Shown: positions 1-5,931 of the stretch, in pieces | Position numbering within the stretch: the first letter of the stretch is position 1 | Layout of the letters: each line of letters starts with the position of its first letter | Assembly: GCA_946628865.1 (NCBI GenBank) | Contig: CAMOXE010000001.1 | Span: 1-9,200 of the forward strand | Direction: 5' to 3' | DNA: 9,200 nucleotides | From: an uncultured Clostridia bacterium | Lineage (GTDB): Bacteria > Bacillota > Clostridia > Christensenellales > Borkfalkiaceae | Translations under genes and position numbers: made by a program | Notes under the pieces: generated by a model | Seen by the model: only the letters and a program-made list of their open reading frames with translations | Told to the model about the DNA's origin: nothing | Database searches by the model: none

Positions 1-117
1 CGCCATGGCGTGTTAAAAGCGGTAGAGGTCCTCTAGGCAATGTTGGCGCGTTTTGATATACGAAAGTATATCCCTTCCGCTCGACGCACCGATATCTATC
101 ACGAGATAATATTTCAT
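1..117 (-). pseudogene. rhaB: Rhamnulokinase-like N-terminus with in-frame stop (partial, runs off left edge)
   Basis: The minus-strand reading from the ATG at 117-115 begins MKYYLVIDIGASSGR, which matches the start of rhamnulokinases: a FGGY-type sugar kinase fold with the phosphate-binding DIGASSGR loop. RhaB phosphorylates L-rhamnulose in cytoplasmic rhamnose catabolism. The following residues keep the family spacing to a LEDLYRF segment (family pattern LEE-I/V-YRF or HRF, then N/E-N-G-M). Codon 35, at 15-13, is TAA, yet the next codons read H-A-M-A, resembling the family continuation without any change of frame. An AGGAG ribosome binding site lies about 10 nt before the ATG and a sigma-A promoter lies upstream, so the start itself looks genuine. 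TAA ends several other genes here, so it is a real stop. The likely explanations are a nonsense mutation (AAA, GAA or CAA to TAA) or a sequencing error. Only 39 codons are visible, so the fate of the gene cannot be judged. Confidence 0.6.
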
Positions 118-152
118 AAGTAACTTACTCCTGTTAATATTTCTATGGTTAT

Positions 153-181
153 ATAATACAACCTTTTTTCGATTTTTGCAA
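153..181 (-). promoter_or_regulatory. Sigma-A promoter for the rhamnulokinase-like gene
   Basis: On the minus strand, TTGCAA (181-176, 4/6 to TTGACA) is separated by 17 bp from TATTAT (158-153, 5/6 to TATAAT). The predicted start of transcription is near 146, giving a leader of about 29 nt with AGGAG before the ATG at 117. It sits wholly in the gap after sigK, so this gene is probably transcribed independently. No clear operator or catabolite-response element was seen. Confidence 0.55.
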
Positions 182-185
182 GGAT

Positions 186-887
186 TTACATATAAAAGTC
201 TTGTTTTTTTATTTCTTCCTTAACTTTTTCAATGGCTTTTTTCTCTATGCGTGATATGTACGAGCGTGAAATTTTAAGCAGCGCCGCAACTTCGCGCTGA
301 GCGAGCGGTCTGCCGCCCTTTAGTCCGTATCTGAGGCACAATATCGTGTATTCGCGTTGGTTTAAACAAGCCGAAATTATCTTCATAAACCTGTCTTTAA
401 GCATTTTGTTTTCGACTTTTACCAAGACGTTTTCTTCGCGTTCGGACAATATGTCCATAAGCGTAAGTTCGTTGCCCTCTTTGTCTGTTCCGACGGGGTC
501 GGATAGCGAAACGTTGTTTTTGTGCTTTTTATTTGCCCTCAGCATCATTAAAATCTCGTTTTCGACGCAGCGCGCGATATACGTCGAAAGTTGCGTGCCT
601 TTCCCGGGCGAATAGGTGTTTATCGCTTTTATAAGACCTATCGAGCCGACGGAAATCAGGTCGTCTTGTTCTTCGGCGCCCTGGTATTTCTTCGCGATAT
701 GCGCAACGAGCCTTAAATTGTGCTTGATAAGCGTATCTCTCGCCTTTTGGTCGGCGTTTTCCTTAAAACGCCGGACGTATTCCGCCTCTTCTTCCGCCGT
801 AAGCGGTTTCGGAAAGGAATTTCCGACTATCGCCGAACAGAAAAACACTACTTTCCCGATAATAAAATTGAGAAAATCAAAAAACAT
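186..887 (-). CDS. sigK: RNA polymerase sporulation sigma factor SigK (pro-sigma-K)
   Basis: Sigma-70 family factor of 233 aa that directs late mother-cell transcription during sporulation (coat and cortex genes). The hydrophobic N-terminus (residues 1-22, rich in F, I and V) followed by FPKPL at 25-29 matches the Bacillus pro-sigma-K prosequence, which tethers the precursor to the membrane until SpoIVFB cleaves it. By alignment to Bacillus, cleavage would fall near S18/A19 (inference). Region 2 spans about 50-118 (ARDTLIKHNLRLVAHIAKKY, DLISVGSIGLIKAI, GTQLSTYIARCVENEIL). Region 4 with its helix-turn-helix is at about 175-225 (LAQREVAALLKISRSYISRI). The DPVGTDKEGNE stretch at 130-140 is typical of SigK/SigE. 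Length is normal and the gene is uninterrupted, with no skin-type insertion. AGAGG lies 8 nt before the ATG, and a sigma-E-like promoter lies in the 62-bp gap upstream. SigE is the main alternative, but the prosequence fits SigK better. Confidence 0.92.
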   Translation of the reverse strand: MFFDFLNFIIGKVVFFCSAIVGNSFPKPLTAEEEAEYVRRFKENADQKARDTLIKHNLRLVAHIAKKYQGAEEQDDLISVGSIGLIKAINTYSPGKGTQLSTYIARCVENEILMMLRANKKHKNNVSLSDPVGTDKEGNELTLMDILSEREENVLVKVENKMLKDRFMKIISACLNQREYTILCLRYGLKGGRPLAQREVAALLKISRSYISRIEKKAIEKVKEEIKKQDFYM

Positions 888-910
888 ACTTACTACCTCT
901 CTATGGGTAA

Positions 911-939
911 TAAGTATGTCGAATTTTAGATAATTATGT
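911..939 (-). promoter_or_regulatory. Putative sigma-E-type sporulation promoter of sigK
   Basis: On the minus strand, ACATAAT (939-933) and CATACTTA (918-911) are separated by 14 bp. The Bacillus sigma-E consensus is KMATATT, 14-15 bp, CATACAHT; the matches are 5/7 and 6/8 with correct spacing. The predicted start near 904 gives a leader of about 17 nt ending in the AGAGG ribosome binding site. Sigma-E (with SpoIIID) is the known activator of sigK in Bacillus, so the site fits the biology, but both elements are imperfect. No convincing sigma-A promoter was seen in this gap. Confidence 0.45.
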
Positions 940-949
940 ACGTCCCGTT

Positions 950-1219
950 TTAATTTTCCTCGTCCTCGCCGTCCTCGTCGTAAATTTTAACGAACTCGTT
1001 AAACACTTCTTCCAAAAGTTTCTCGTCGGCGATGGGCAAAAGCACTTCTTCGCCGCCGTTAAAGCCGATTTTAAACACGGTCACTTCGCCGGCCTCGTCG
1101 CCGAAAGGCTGAAAAAAGACGTATTTTTCTTTTTTGTATTCTATCGTGCCTATATGCTCGAACTTCAAAACGTCGCCTTTGTCGCCGATAAGTTCGATTA
1201 TTCCTTCGTTCTCGTTCAT
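950..1219 (-). CDS. DUF1292 family protein (YrzB-like)
   Basis: Small acidic cytoplasmic protein of 89 aa in the DUF1292 family; the biochemical role is unknown. The sequence shows the family layout: a beta-rich core with ELIGDKGDVLKFEHIGTIEY near the start, YVFFQPF at about 33-39, then EVTVFKIGFNG, LLPIADEKLLEEVFNEFVKIYDE and a run of D/E at the C-terminus. Its place directly after ruvX, with one base between the ruvX TAG and this ATG, is the usual Firmicute arrangement (yrrK-yrzB in Bacillus). The ribosome binding site AGGAACGG lies inside the last codons of ruvX, so translation is probably coupled. No terminator is visible after its stop, so read-through into sigK is possible. Confidence 0.85.
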   Translation of the reverse strand: MNENEGIIELIGDKGDVLKFEHIGTIEYKKEKYVFFQPFGDEAGEVTVFKIGFNGGEEVLLPIADEKLLEEVFNEFVKIYDEDGEDEEN

Positions 1220-1220
1220 G

Positions 1221-1643
1221 CTATTTACCGTTCCTTTTTCTGTTTATGTAGTCCTCGAGTATATAAGACGCGGCAATCTTGTCAATAACCTGCTTTCGCT
1301 TATCCCTGCGCATATCCGCTTCCAAAAGCAGGCGCCGCGCCTCCATAGTGGTAAAACGCTCGTCGGTCGTTACGACTTCTATATCCGTAGCCGACCTTAG
1401 TTTTTCGATAAACGCGGCGGTCTTTTCGGTCTGTACCGAAGAAGAACCGTCAAAATTGACGGGAAGTCCGCATACTATCGTCGTTGCTTCTTTGGATTTG
1501 GCAAGCGAAACGAGGTAGGAAATATCCTTTTCCGTCGCTACGCGAAAATACGTTTCGAGCGGCAGAGCCATTTCGCCGAACGGATCGCTTACGGCTACGC
1601 CTATTCTCTTGTCGCCTATATCAAACGCTATTATTCTGTTCAT
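1221..1643 (-). CDS. ruvX: Putative Holliday junction resolvase / pre-16S rRNA nuclease RuvX (YqgF)
   Basis: YqgF/RuvX family nuclease with an RNase H-like fold, 140 aa, the usual family length. It takes part in 5'-end processing of 16S rRNA; a Holliday junction role has also been proposed. Visible signatures are IIAFDIGDKRIGVAVSDPFG (4-23) with catalytic D8, the TTIVCGLPVNFDGS strand (54-67), TTDERFTTMEA (92-102) with D94/E95, and DKIAASYILEDYI (121-133) with D121. The start chosen is the ATG at 1643-1641, which has GGAGA about 8 nt upstream. A longer open frame to 1823 exists, but it lacks family residues and overlaps the divergent small gene. It forms a pair with the DUF1292 gene. In many Firmicutes alaS and ireB precede ruvX; neither is present here. 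Confidence 0.92.
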   Translation of the reverse strand: MNRIIAFDIGDKRIGVAVSDPFGEMALPLETYFRVATEKDISYLVSLAKSKEATTIVCGLPVNFDGSSSVQTEKTAAFIEKLRSATDIEVVTTDERFTTMEARRLLLEADMRRDKRKQVIDKIAASYILEDYINRKRNGK

Positions 1644-1715
1644 AATTATATCTCCGCGCATAAAACGCCGTTTTTCGTCACATACTGTTTTCGGAAGAAT
1701 ACAAAGGAGTAAACG

Positions 1716-1898
1716 ATGGGAAAAGATTTTGCTTTCGGGCTTGCGATCGGCATGATTGGCGGCGCGCTCATTATAGCAAACTCGTATCAAGCGAGAAAAT
1801 TCGTTAAGGACGGACAACAACAAATCAAGGCGAAAGCCTCGGAAGTGTGCAAAAAGAAGAAAAAGTCCGAAGAATACGAAAGCGAAGACGAAGAATAA
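1716..1898 (+). CDS. Small single-span membrane protein, hypothetical
   Basis: A 60-aa protein, the only gene on the plus strand. Not recognised as a named family. An apolar helix at about residues 6-21 (FGLAIGMIGGALIIAN) contains small-residue GxxxG-like spacing. It is followed by a basic and glutamine-rich stretch (QARKFVKDGQQQIKAKASEV), a lysine cluster (KKKKK at about 46-50) and a very acidic tail (EEYESEDEE). The layout suggests one transmembrane helix with a charged cytoplasmic tail; it loosely recalls short YtxH-type proteins, but similarity is too weak to assign. An AGGAG ribosome binding site lies 6 nt before the ATG, and a terminator follows 17 bases after the stop, which supports a real gene. 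It diverges from ruvX across 72 bp; no convincing promoter was seen there on either strand. Confidence 0.75.
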   Translation: MGKDFAFGLAIGMIGGALIIANSYQARKFVKDGQQQIKAKASEVCKKKKKSEEYESEDEE

Positions 1899-1915
1899 AT
1901 CTTATTTTCGCGAAA

Positions 1916-1945
1916 AAGAGTTGCCGCGCTCGGCGGCTCTTTTTT
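1916..1945. terminator. Bidirectional intrinsic terminator between the convergent small gene and udk
   Basis: AAGAGTTGCCG, loop CGCT, CGGCGGCTCTT forms an 11-bp stem (two G-U pairs on the plus-strand RNA), followed by a run of T to 1945. On the minus strand the same hairpin is followed by CTCTTTTTCG, so it can also end transcripts coming from udk. The udk stop codon (1946-1944) lies at the edge of the hairpin, so the plus-strand T-run is inside the udk stop. Confidence 0.8.
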
Positions 1946-2837
1946 ATTTCCCGATAAATTCGCGTATAATCGAGTTGGCAGGCACGGAAGAAAAATCTCT
2001 GCCCGTAACCTTTGAAAAATATTCCAACAAAATGTCCGCCGCTACGCACTCGTCGCCTGATAAATCGCCGTAAACGCGTCTAAGTTCCGCATTAAGACCG
2101 CTTTTATAGAGCGCAGTCTCGTAAGGCGTGAAACTGTTTATGGCGTAATCCGCGTCGTCGCGGTACGGCAACAGATATTTAGAAGTCCCGTCCTCCACGC
2201 TGTTAAAATACTTCAGCGTAGTGACCACGCCCCTGCCGCGATAGAGTTTATCTCGAAACATTCTCCGCATCAACCGTATGTATTTAGGCGCCAACACTTT
2301 ATCGCCATACGCTATCTCCGTCGTTACGTCGACGTAGATTTTTTTCGTGCCGTCTTTTATCTTTACCACGCCCGGGTTAAGCGCGTGTATTCCCTCAAAA
2401 ATGACGATTTCTCCAGCGTTTCTTTTAAGTTTTACGTCTGACATAACACTTACTTCACGCTCGAAATCAAACGTCGGAAGTTGCACTTCTTCCCCACCGA
2501 TCAATCGCTCTACGTCGCGCGAGAGCATATCGGCGTTTATTCTGCTCGGCGACTCGTAATCCACTTTTTGCCCGCCTACGGTTTTAAAATAATTATCGAG
2601 AGAAACGAGGTGAGTTTCAACGCCTATCCCGTCGAGATACTTTTCGAGCATTTGGGCAGTCGTAGTTTTACCCGAACCGGACGGACCTGACAAAAGTATT
2701 ATCGGGGCTTTTCCGGCACCGATAGAAATCTCGTTCGCAACCGATTTTATTACTTCGATATATAAGCCGTCGTCCGCCATGTAGTCCGCGACGCTTAAAT
2801 ACCTTGAATTTATATAGTTTACGTCAATTCGTTCCAT
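1944..2837 (-). CDS. udk: Uridine kinase / nucleoside kinase (P-loop, phosphoribulokinase-uridine kinase family)
   Basis: Cytoplasmic kinase of 297 aa that should phosphorylate uridine or a related nucleoside in pyrimidine salvage. Walker A is GPSGSGKTT at 51-59, followed by the family SLDNYF (79-84), PTFDFE (121-126), the Walker B-like IVIFEGIHALNP (145-155) and an arginine-rich lid LMRRMFRDKLYRGRG (about 199-213). The first 45 residues are not typical of plain Udk and resemble the linker before the kinase domain in the longer clostridial nucleoside kinases (about 550 aa with an N-terminal TGS/ThrRS-like part); that N-terminal part is missing here. It is the last gene of the redox operon, 15 bases after the DUF1667 stop. 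The ATG has no visible Shine-Dalgarno sequence, so translation may be coupled to the upstream gene or the start may be misplaced. True substrate unproven. Confidence 0.82.
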   Translation of the reverse strand: MERIDVNYINSRYLSVADYMADDGLYIEVIKSVANEISIGAGKAPIILLSGPSGSGKTTTAQMLEKYLDGIGVETHLVSLDNYFKTVGGQKVDYESPSRINADMLSRDVERLIGGEEVQLPTFDFEREVSVMSDVKLKRNAGEIVIFEGIHALNPGVVKIKDGTKKIYVDVTTEIAYGDKVLAPKYIRLMRRMFRDKLYRGRGVVTTLKYFNSVEDGTSKYLLPYRDDADYAINSFTPYETALYKSGLNAELRRVYGDLSGDECVAADILLEYFSKVTGRDFSSVPANSIIREFIGK

Positions 2838-2852
2838 ATAACAGTATATTGT

Positions 2853-3203
2853 TTAGTCTATATTCGCCGTTACAACCAAATTGGCGTCGTCTGAAATTCC
2901 GTAGACGATCACGTCGCCGATTTTCGCTTTGCGATCGAGTACGAAAGAATTAATTTTCTTCATTACGGCAAATATCTCGCTTTTTCTGACGGGTACATCT
3001 GTTTTGACGGGTATCATTTTATCGTCATACCTGCGCACGGTCGAGGTTACCACGCGTTTAGGTGATACAACCTCGTTTTCGGCGTAAAGTTTTCCTCTCG
3101 GGCAACCGTTACCCGTTACGGACACGGCAACGCCGTTTTCCACTTCTACCGTTATCCGACACCCGACGGGACACTCTATACATGTAAGTTCTCGTTTTTC
3201 CAT
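2853..3203 (-). CDS. DUF1667 iron-sulfur protein, partner of the FAD oxidoreductases
   Basis: A 116-aa DUF1667 protein. Four cysteines near the N-terminus, C8-x2-C11-x3-C15-x18-C34 (ECPVGC, then GNGCPRG), match the pattern that binds a [4Fe-4S] cluster at the start of molybdopterin oxidoreductases, so it is probably a small electron carrier or subunit. The middle (about 36-75) contains ENEVVSPKRVVTSTV and MIPVKTDVPVRKSEIF, typical of the family. In Clostridia DUF1667 genes regularly follow a GlpA-like dehydrogenase and a second FAD oxidoreductase, as here. Its ATG directly abuts the TAA of the upstream gene with no bases between, and GGAGG for it lies in the upstream coding end, pointing to tight co-translation and a joint complex. 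Confidence 0.88.
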   Translation of the reverse strand: MEKRELTCIECPVGCRITVEVENGVAVSVTGNGCPRGKLYAENEVVSPKRVVTSTVRRYDDKMIPVKTDVPVRKSEIFAVMKKINSFVLDRKAKIGDVIVYGISDDANLVVTANID

Positions 3204-4454
3204 TTACGCCTCCAAAACAACCGTTACGTCGCCGTCTATCTCTTTCAATTTTTCAGCCGTTATAATAAGCGTCTCCATTTCGCCCGGAACAGCCGCGCGT
3301 TTTTTCTTCACGGCGATTACTTTATCGCCGCAAAGCGCTTTTATCGTGCAATTTTTGAAAATATTCGAAACTCTGAAAAAGAGTTTAAAGCCCTCGTCGC
3401 TTTTAGTATCTATCTTTTGCGGAAGAACGTAACCGATATTCTGACCGTTAATGCAATTTACGCCGTTTCTGTGCCTCTTTTCGCCTAAAACGGCAAATTT
3501 TGCGGCGCTTTTGCCGGCAATTTCAGCCTCTTCGGATACGAAATCAACGAGGTCGTGAACCTGCAACACGTTGCCGCAGGCGAATATCCCTCCGACTTCG
3601 GTCTCTCGGTCTTGATAAACAACCGCGCCCTTCGTTCTCGGCGACAGCGAAATTCCCGCGGTCTCGGTAAGTTCGTTTTCCGGAATCAATCCCACCGAAA
3701 ACAATATCGTATCGCAATCGAAATGCTTTTCGGTCCCGGGAATAGGCTTACGGTTTTTATCGACTTCCGAAATCTCGACGCCCGTAACCCTGTCTTTCCC
3801 TTCGATTCTCGTTATCGTATGGTTTAAATAGATGGGTATCGAAAAATCGTCAAGACACTGCACAATATTGCGTTTAAGTCCGCTCGAATACGGCATTATT
3901 TCGCAAACCGCGTGGACTTTTGCGCCCTCGAGCGTCATGCGTCGAGCCATTATAAGCCCTATATCGCCCGAGCCTAAAATTACCACTTCCTTGCCCGGCA
4001 TATAGCCTTTAATATTGACGTACTTTTGCGCCGTTCCCGCACTGTAAATCCCCGCGGGACGACTTCCGGCGATATTGAGCGCGCCGCGGCTACGCTCCCT
4101 GCACCCCATCGCAAGTATCAAAGCCTTTGCCGAAAGAGTGAAAACGCCAGACGAAGAATTTATAGCCGTTACGGTTTTGTCTTTCGTAATCGACAATACC
4201 GTTGTATCTGTCAGGACCTTTATATCGCGTTTATGGAGTTCGTCAATAAAACGCGCCGCGTACTCAGGTCCGGACAAACTCTCTTTGAACCGAGTCAAAC
4301 CGAAACCGTTGTGTATACATTGGTTTAATATTCCGCCGAGTTTTGTATCGCGCTCTAAAATCAGTACTTTTTTTGCGCCTTCGTCGTAAGCGGCGATAGC
4401 CGCGGCAAGGCCTGCGGGACCTCCGCCGATTATTATTACGTCGTAATCGCTCAT
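3204..4454 (-). CDS. NAD(P)/FAD-dependent oxidoreductase (middle gene of the GlpA-like/DUF1667 trio)
   Basis: Flavoprotein of 416 aa with a two-dinucleotide-binding pyridine nucleotide-disulfide oxidoreductase fold. The FAD site GGGPAG is at 10-15, with the acidic E34 ending the first Rossmann motif. GGILNQCIHNGFG at 40-52 and AMGCRERSRG at 115-124 carry conserved cysteines (C46, C118). The NAD(P) site GSGDIG is at 161-166, and GGIFACGN at 288-295 closes the FAD site. It resembles the small FAD subunit found with GlpA-like dehydrogenases in Clostridia (also related to HcnB/opine oxidase-type subunits) and likely moves electrons between the dehydrogenase, the DUF1667 Fe-S protein and NAD(P). 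Its ATG overlaps the upstream TGA by four bases (ATGA), so the products are probably made in equal amounts. The precise donor and acceptor are not shown by the sequence. Confidence 0.85.
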   Translation of the reverse strand: MSDYDVIIIGGGPAGLAAAIAAYDEGAKKVLILERDTKLGGILNQCIHNGFGLTRFKESLSGPEYAARFIDELHKRDIKVLTDTTVLSITKDKTVTAINSSSGVFTLSAKALILAMGCRERSRGALNIAGSRPAGIYSAGTAQKYVNIKGYMPGKEVVILGSGDIGLIMARRMTLEGAKVHAVCEIMPYSSGLKRNIVQCLDDFSIPIYLNHTITRIEGKDRVTGVEISEVDKNRKPIPGTEKHFDCDTILFSVGLIPENELTETAGISLSPRTKGAVVYQDRETEVGGIFACGNVLQVHDLVDFVSEEAEIAGKSAAKFAVLGEKRHRNGVNCINGQNIGYVLPQKIDTKSDEGFKLFFRVSNIFKNCTIKALCGDKVIAVKKKRAAVPGEMETLIITAEKLKEIDGDVTVVLEA

Positions 4455-5881
4455 TTCGCCCTCCCTGACAAAAGTTCAGAGTTTTTGCCTTTTTTCGTTA
4501 CTTTTTCGAGCGGTATTCCGAGTTCTCTTGAAATTATCTCGGCGACGTAAGGTTGACAAAACCCGCCTTGGCATCTACCCATACCCGCTCTCGTTCTGCG
4601 TTTTACCGCGTCGATATCCTTTGCCGGCGGGTTTTCATGTATTGCCCGAATAATCTCCCCTTCCGTTATCTTTTCACAACGGCATATAATTCTGCCGTAC
4701 GCGGGGTCTTTTGCGATTATCGCGTTCTTTTCCTCGTCAGTAAGATTTTTAAAGAAATAATCCGGTTTTCTTCTTGCGATGAAATTTTGCTTTTCATTAA
4801 GCGCCAACGTTTTACCTATCAACTCTTCGACGACGTATTTCGCTATTGCGGGCGCCGAAGTAAGCCCGGGCGATTCGATGCCTACGCAGTTTATAAAACC
4901 TTTTTTCGCTTTGCTTTCTTCGATTATGAAATCGTGTCTGTCAGAATATGCTCTAACGCCCGAAAAAGAGGTTATGGCGTTATAAAGCGGCGGATTTTCA
5001 GTCATCATTTTCGATTTTGCGATTACCGATTCAAGCCCCGCAGCCGTAGTATCCGTACTTCCGTCGTCAACCTCTTCGGCGGTAGGACCTAAGATAATAT
5101 TTCCGTCTACCGTCTGCGAAACCAAAATGCCCTTGCCCTTTTCGGTCGGAGTAAAGAATAACGTATGATTGACGAAATTTCCGCTGTTTCTGTCGAGAAG
5201 GATATACTCTCCGCGGCGACCGCCGATTTTAAAAGAATTATCCCCGACGAGCGAGGCTATTTTCTCGCCCGAAAGTCCCGACGCGTTTATTATTATCTTG
5301 CCTGAAACCTTGTCCCCGTTTTCGGAAAACACTTCAAAATTACCGAATTTGCCTTGGATTTTTGTTACATTAAAATCAGTAAACAATTCCGCGCCGTTAT
5401 CCATTGCGTTGCCTATTTCGGCGATAGTAAGTTCGTATGGACACACTATTCCGCCCGTCTTTGCGTGTAGCGCGCCGACTGCGGATTTCGATACGTTCGG
5501 CTCTAACTCTCTTAATCTATCGACGCCTATTATTTCAAGACCGTCAACGCCGTTCGCCTCGCCTCGTCTTTTCAGTTCCGAAAGAGTTCTCAAATCTTCG
5601 TCCGAAAAAGCGACGACTAAAGAGCCGTTATTTCTATACTTTACGCCGAGCGTTTCGGCGTAATCTTTCATCATTTTATTGCCGAGCAAGTTAAATTTCG
5701 CCTTGAGCGAATTTTCTTTCGCGTCAAAGCCGGCGTGTACGATTCCGCTGTTCGCCTTGCTCTGCCCCATGCAAACGTCGTGTTCTCTCTCTACAAGACA
5801 TACAGACAAGTCGTATCTCGACAGTTCTCTAATTATTGCCCCGCCTATGACGCCTCCGCCGATGACAATCACGTCATACAT
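4451..5881 (-). CDS. glpA: GlpA-like FAD-dependent glycerol-3-phosphate dehydrogenase with BFD-type [2Fe-2S] domain
   Basis: Flavoprotein of 476 aa in the DAO/GlpA family. The FAD-binding GGGVIG is at 8-13 with E31 at the end of the second strand; SKANSGIVHAGFD at 41-53 is the flavin-contact motif of GlpA/LhgO-type enzymes. C-terminal residues about 396-450 form a BFD-like Fe-S domain with C400-x-C402 (ICRCEKI) and C437-x4-C442 (RCQGGFC). The probable reaction is anaerobic oxidation of glycerol-3-phosphate to dihydroxyacetone phosphate, with electrons passed to the next two gene products. An L-2-hydroxyglutarate-type or another hydroxyacid substrate cannot be excluded, since no glpK or glpF is in the window. 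The ribosome binding site is GGGG about 10 nt before the ATG. It lies 50 bp after the alcohol dehydrogenase stop. Confidence 0.8.
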   Translation of the reverse strand: MYDVIVIGGGVIGGAIIRELSRYDLSVCLVEREHDVCMGQSKANSGIVHAGFDAKENSLKAKFNLLGNKMMKDYAETLGVKYRNNGSLVVAFSDEDLRTLSELKRRGEANGVDGLEIIGVDRLRELEPNVSKSAVGALHAKTGGIVCPYELTIAEIGNAMDNGAELFTDFNVTKIQGKFGNFEVFSENGDKVSGKIIINASGLSGEKIASLVGDNSFKIGGRRGEYILLDRNSGNFVNHTLFFTPTEKGKGILVSQTVDGNIILGPTAEEVDDGSTDTTAAGLESVIAKSKMMTENPPLYNAITSFSGVRAYSDRHDFIIEESKAKKGFINCVGIESPGLTSAPAIAKYVVEELIGKTLALNEKQNFIARRKPDYFFKNLTDEEKNAIIAKDPAYGRIICRCEKITEGEIIRAIHENPPAKDIDAVKRRTRAGMGRCQGGFCQPYVAEIISRELGIPLEKVTKKGKNSELLSGRAK

Positions 5882-5931
5882 TACAGTTTACCCCTTCACA
5901 TTGAAAAATTTATCATTATATAATTTAATTA

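Noticed and set aside
13..15. TAA in rhaB as a recoded sense codon
   Set aside because: TAA ends several intact genes in the window, so stop reassignment is not supported.
1644..1715. Sporulation or sigma-A promoter for the 60-aa gene (CATACTGT on the plus strand)
   Set aside because: The -10-like box is partial and the upstream box is at the wrong spacing (about 16 bp) with poor match.
1644..1823. Upstream extension of ruvX to a 200-aa reading frame
   Set aside because: The extra 60 residues have no family similarity, overlap the divergent small gene, and the internal ATG at 1643 has its own ribosome binding site and the canonical RuvX start.
1825..2049. Minus-strand 74-aa reading frame rich in R and F
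   Set aside because: It lies across the small gene, the terminator and the end of udk in another frame and has the composition of a shadow frame.
4553..5092. Plus-strand 179-aa reading frame opposite glpA
   Set aside because: It is antisense to a gene with strong family motifs, rich in R, F and Y, and lacks a ribosome binding site.
5882..5931. Separate sigma-A promoter for glpA in the 50-bp gap after the alcohol dehydrogenase
   Set aside because: A TATAAT is present on the minus strand (5920-5915), but at 17 bp upstream the hexamer is AAGATA, not a -35 box; AT-rich sequence gives such matches easily.
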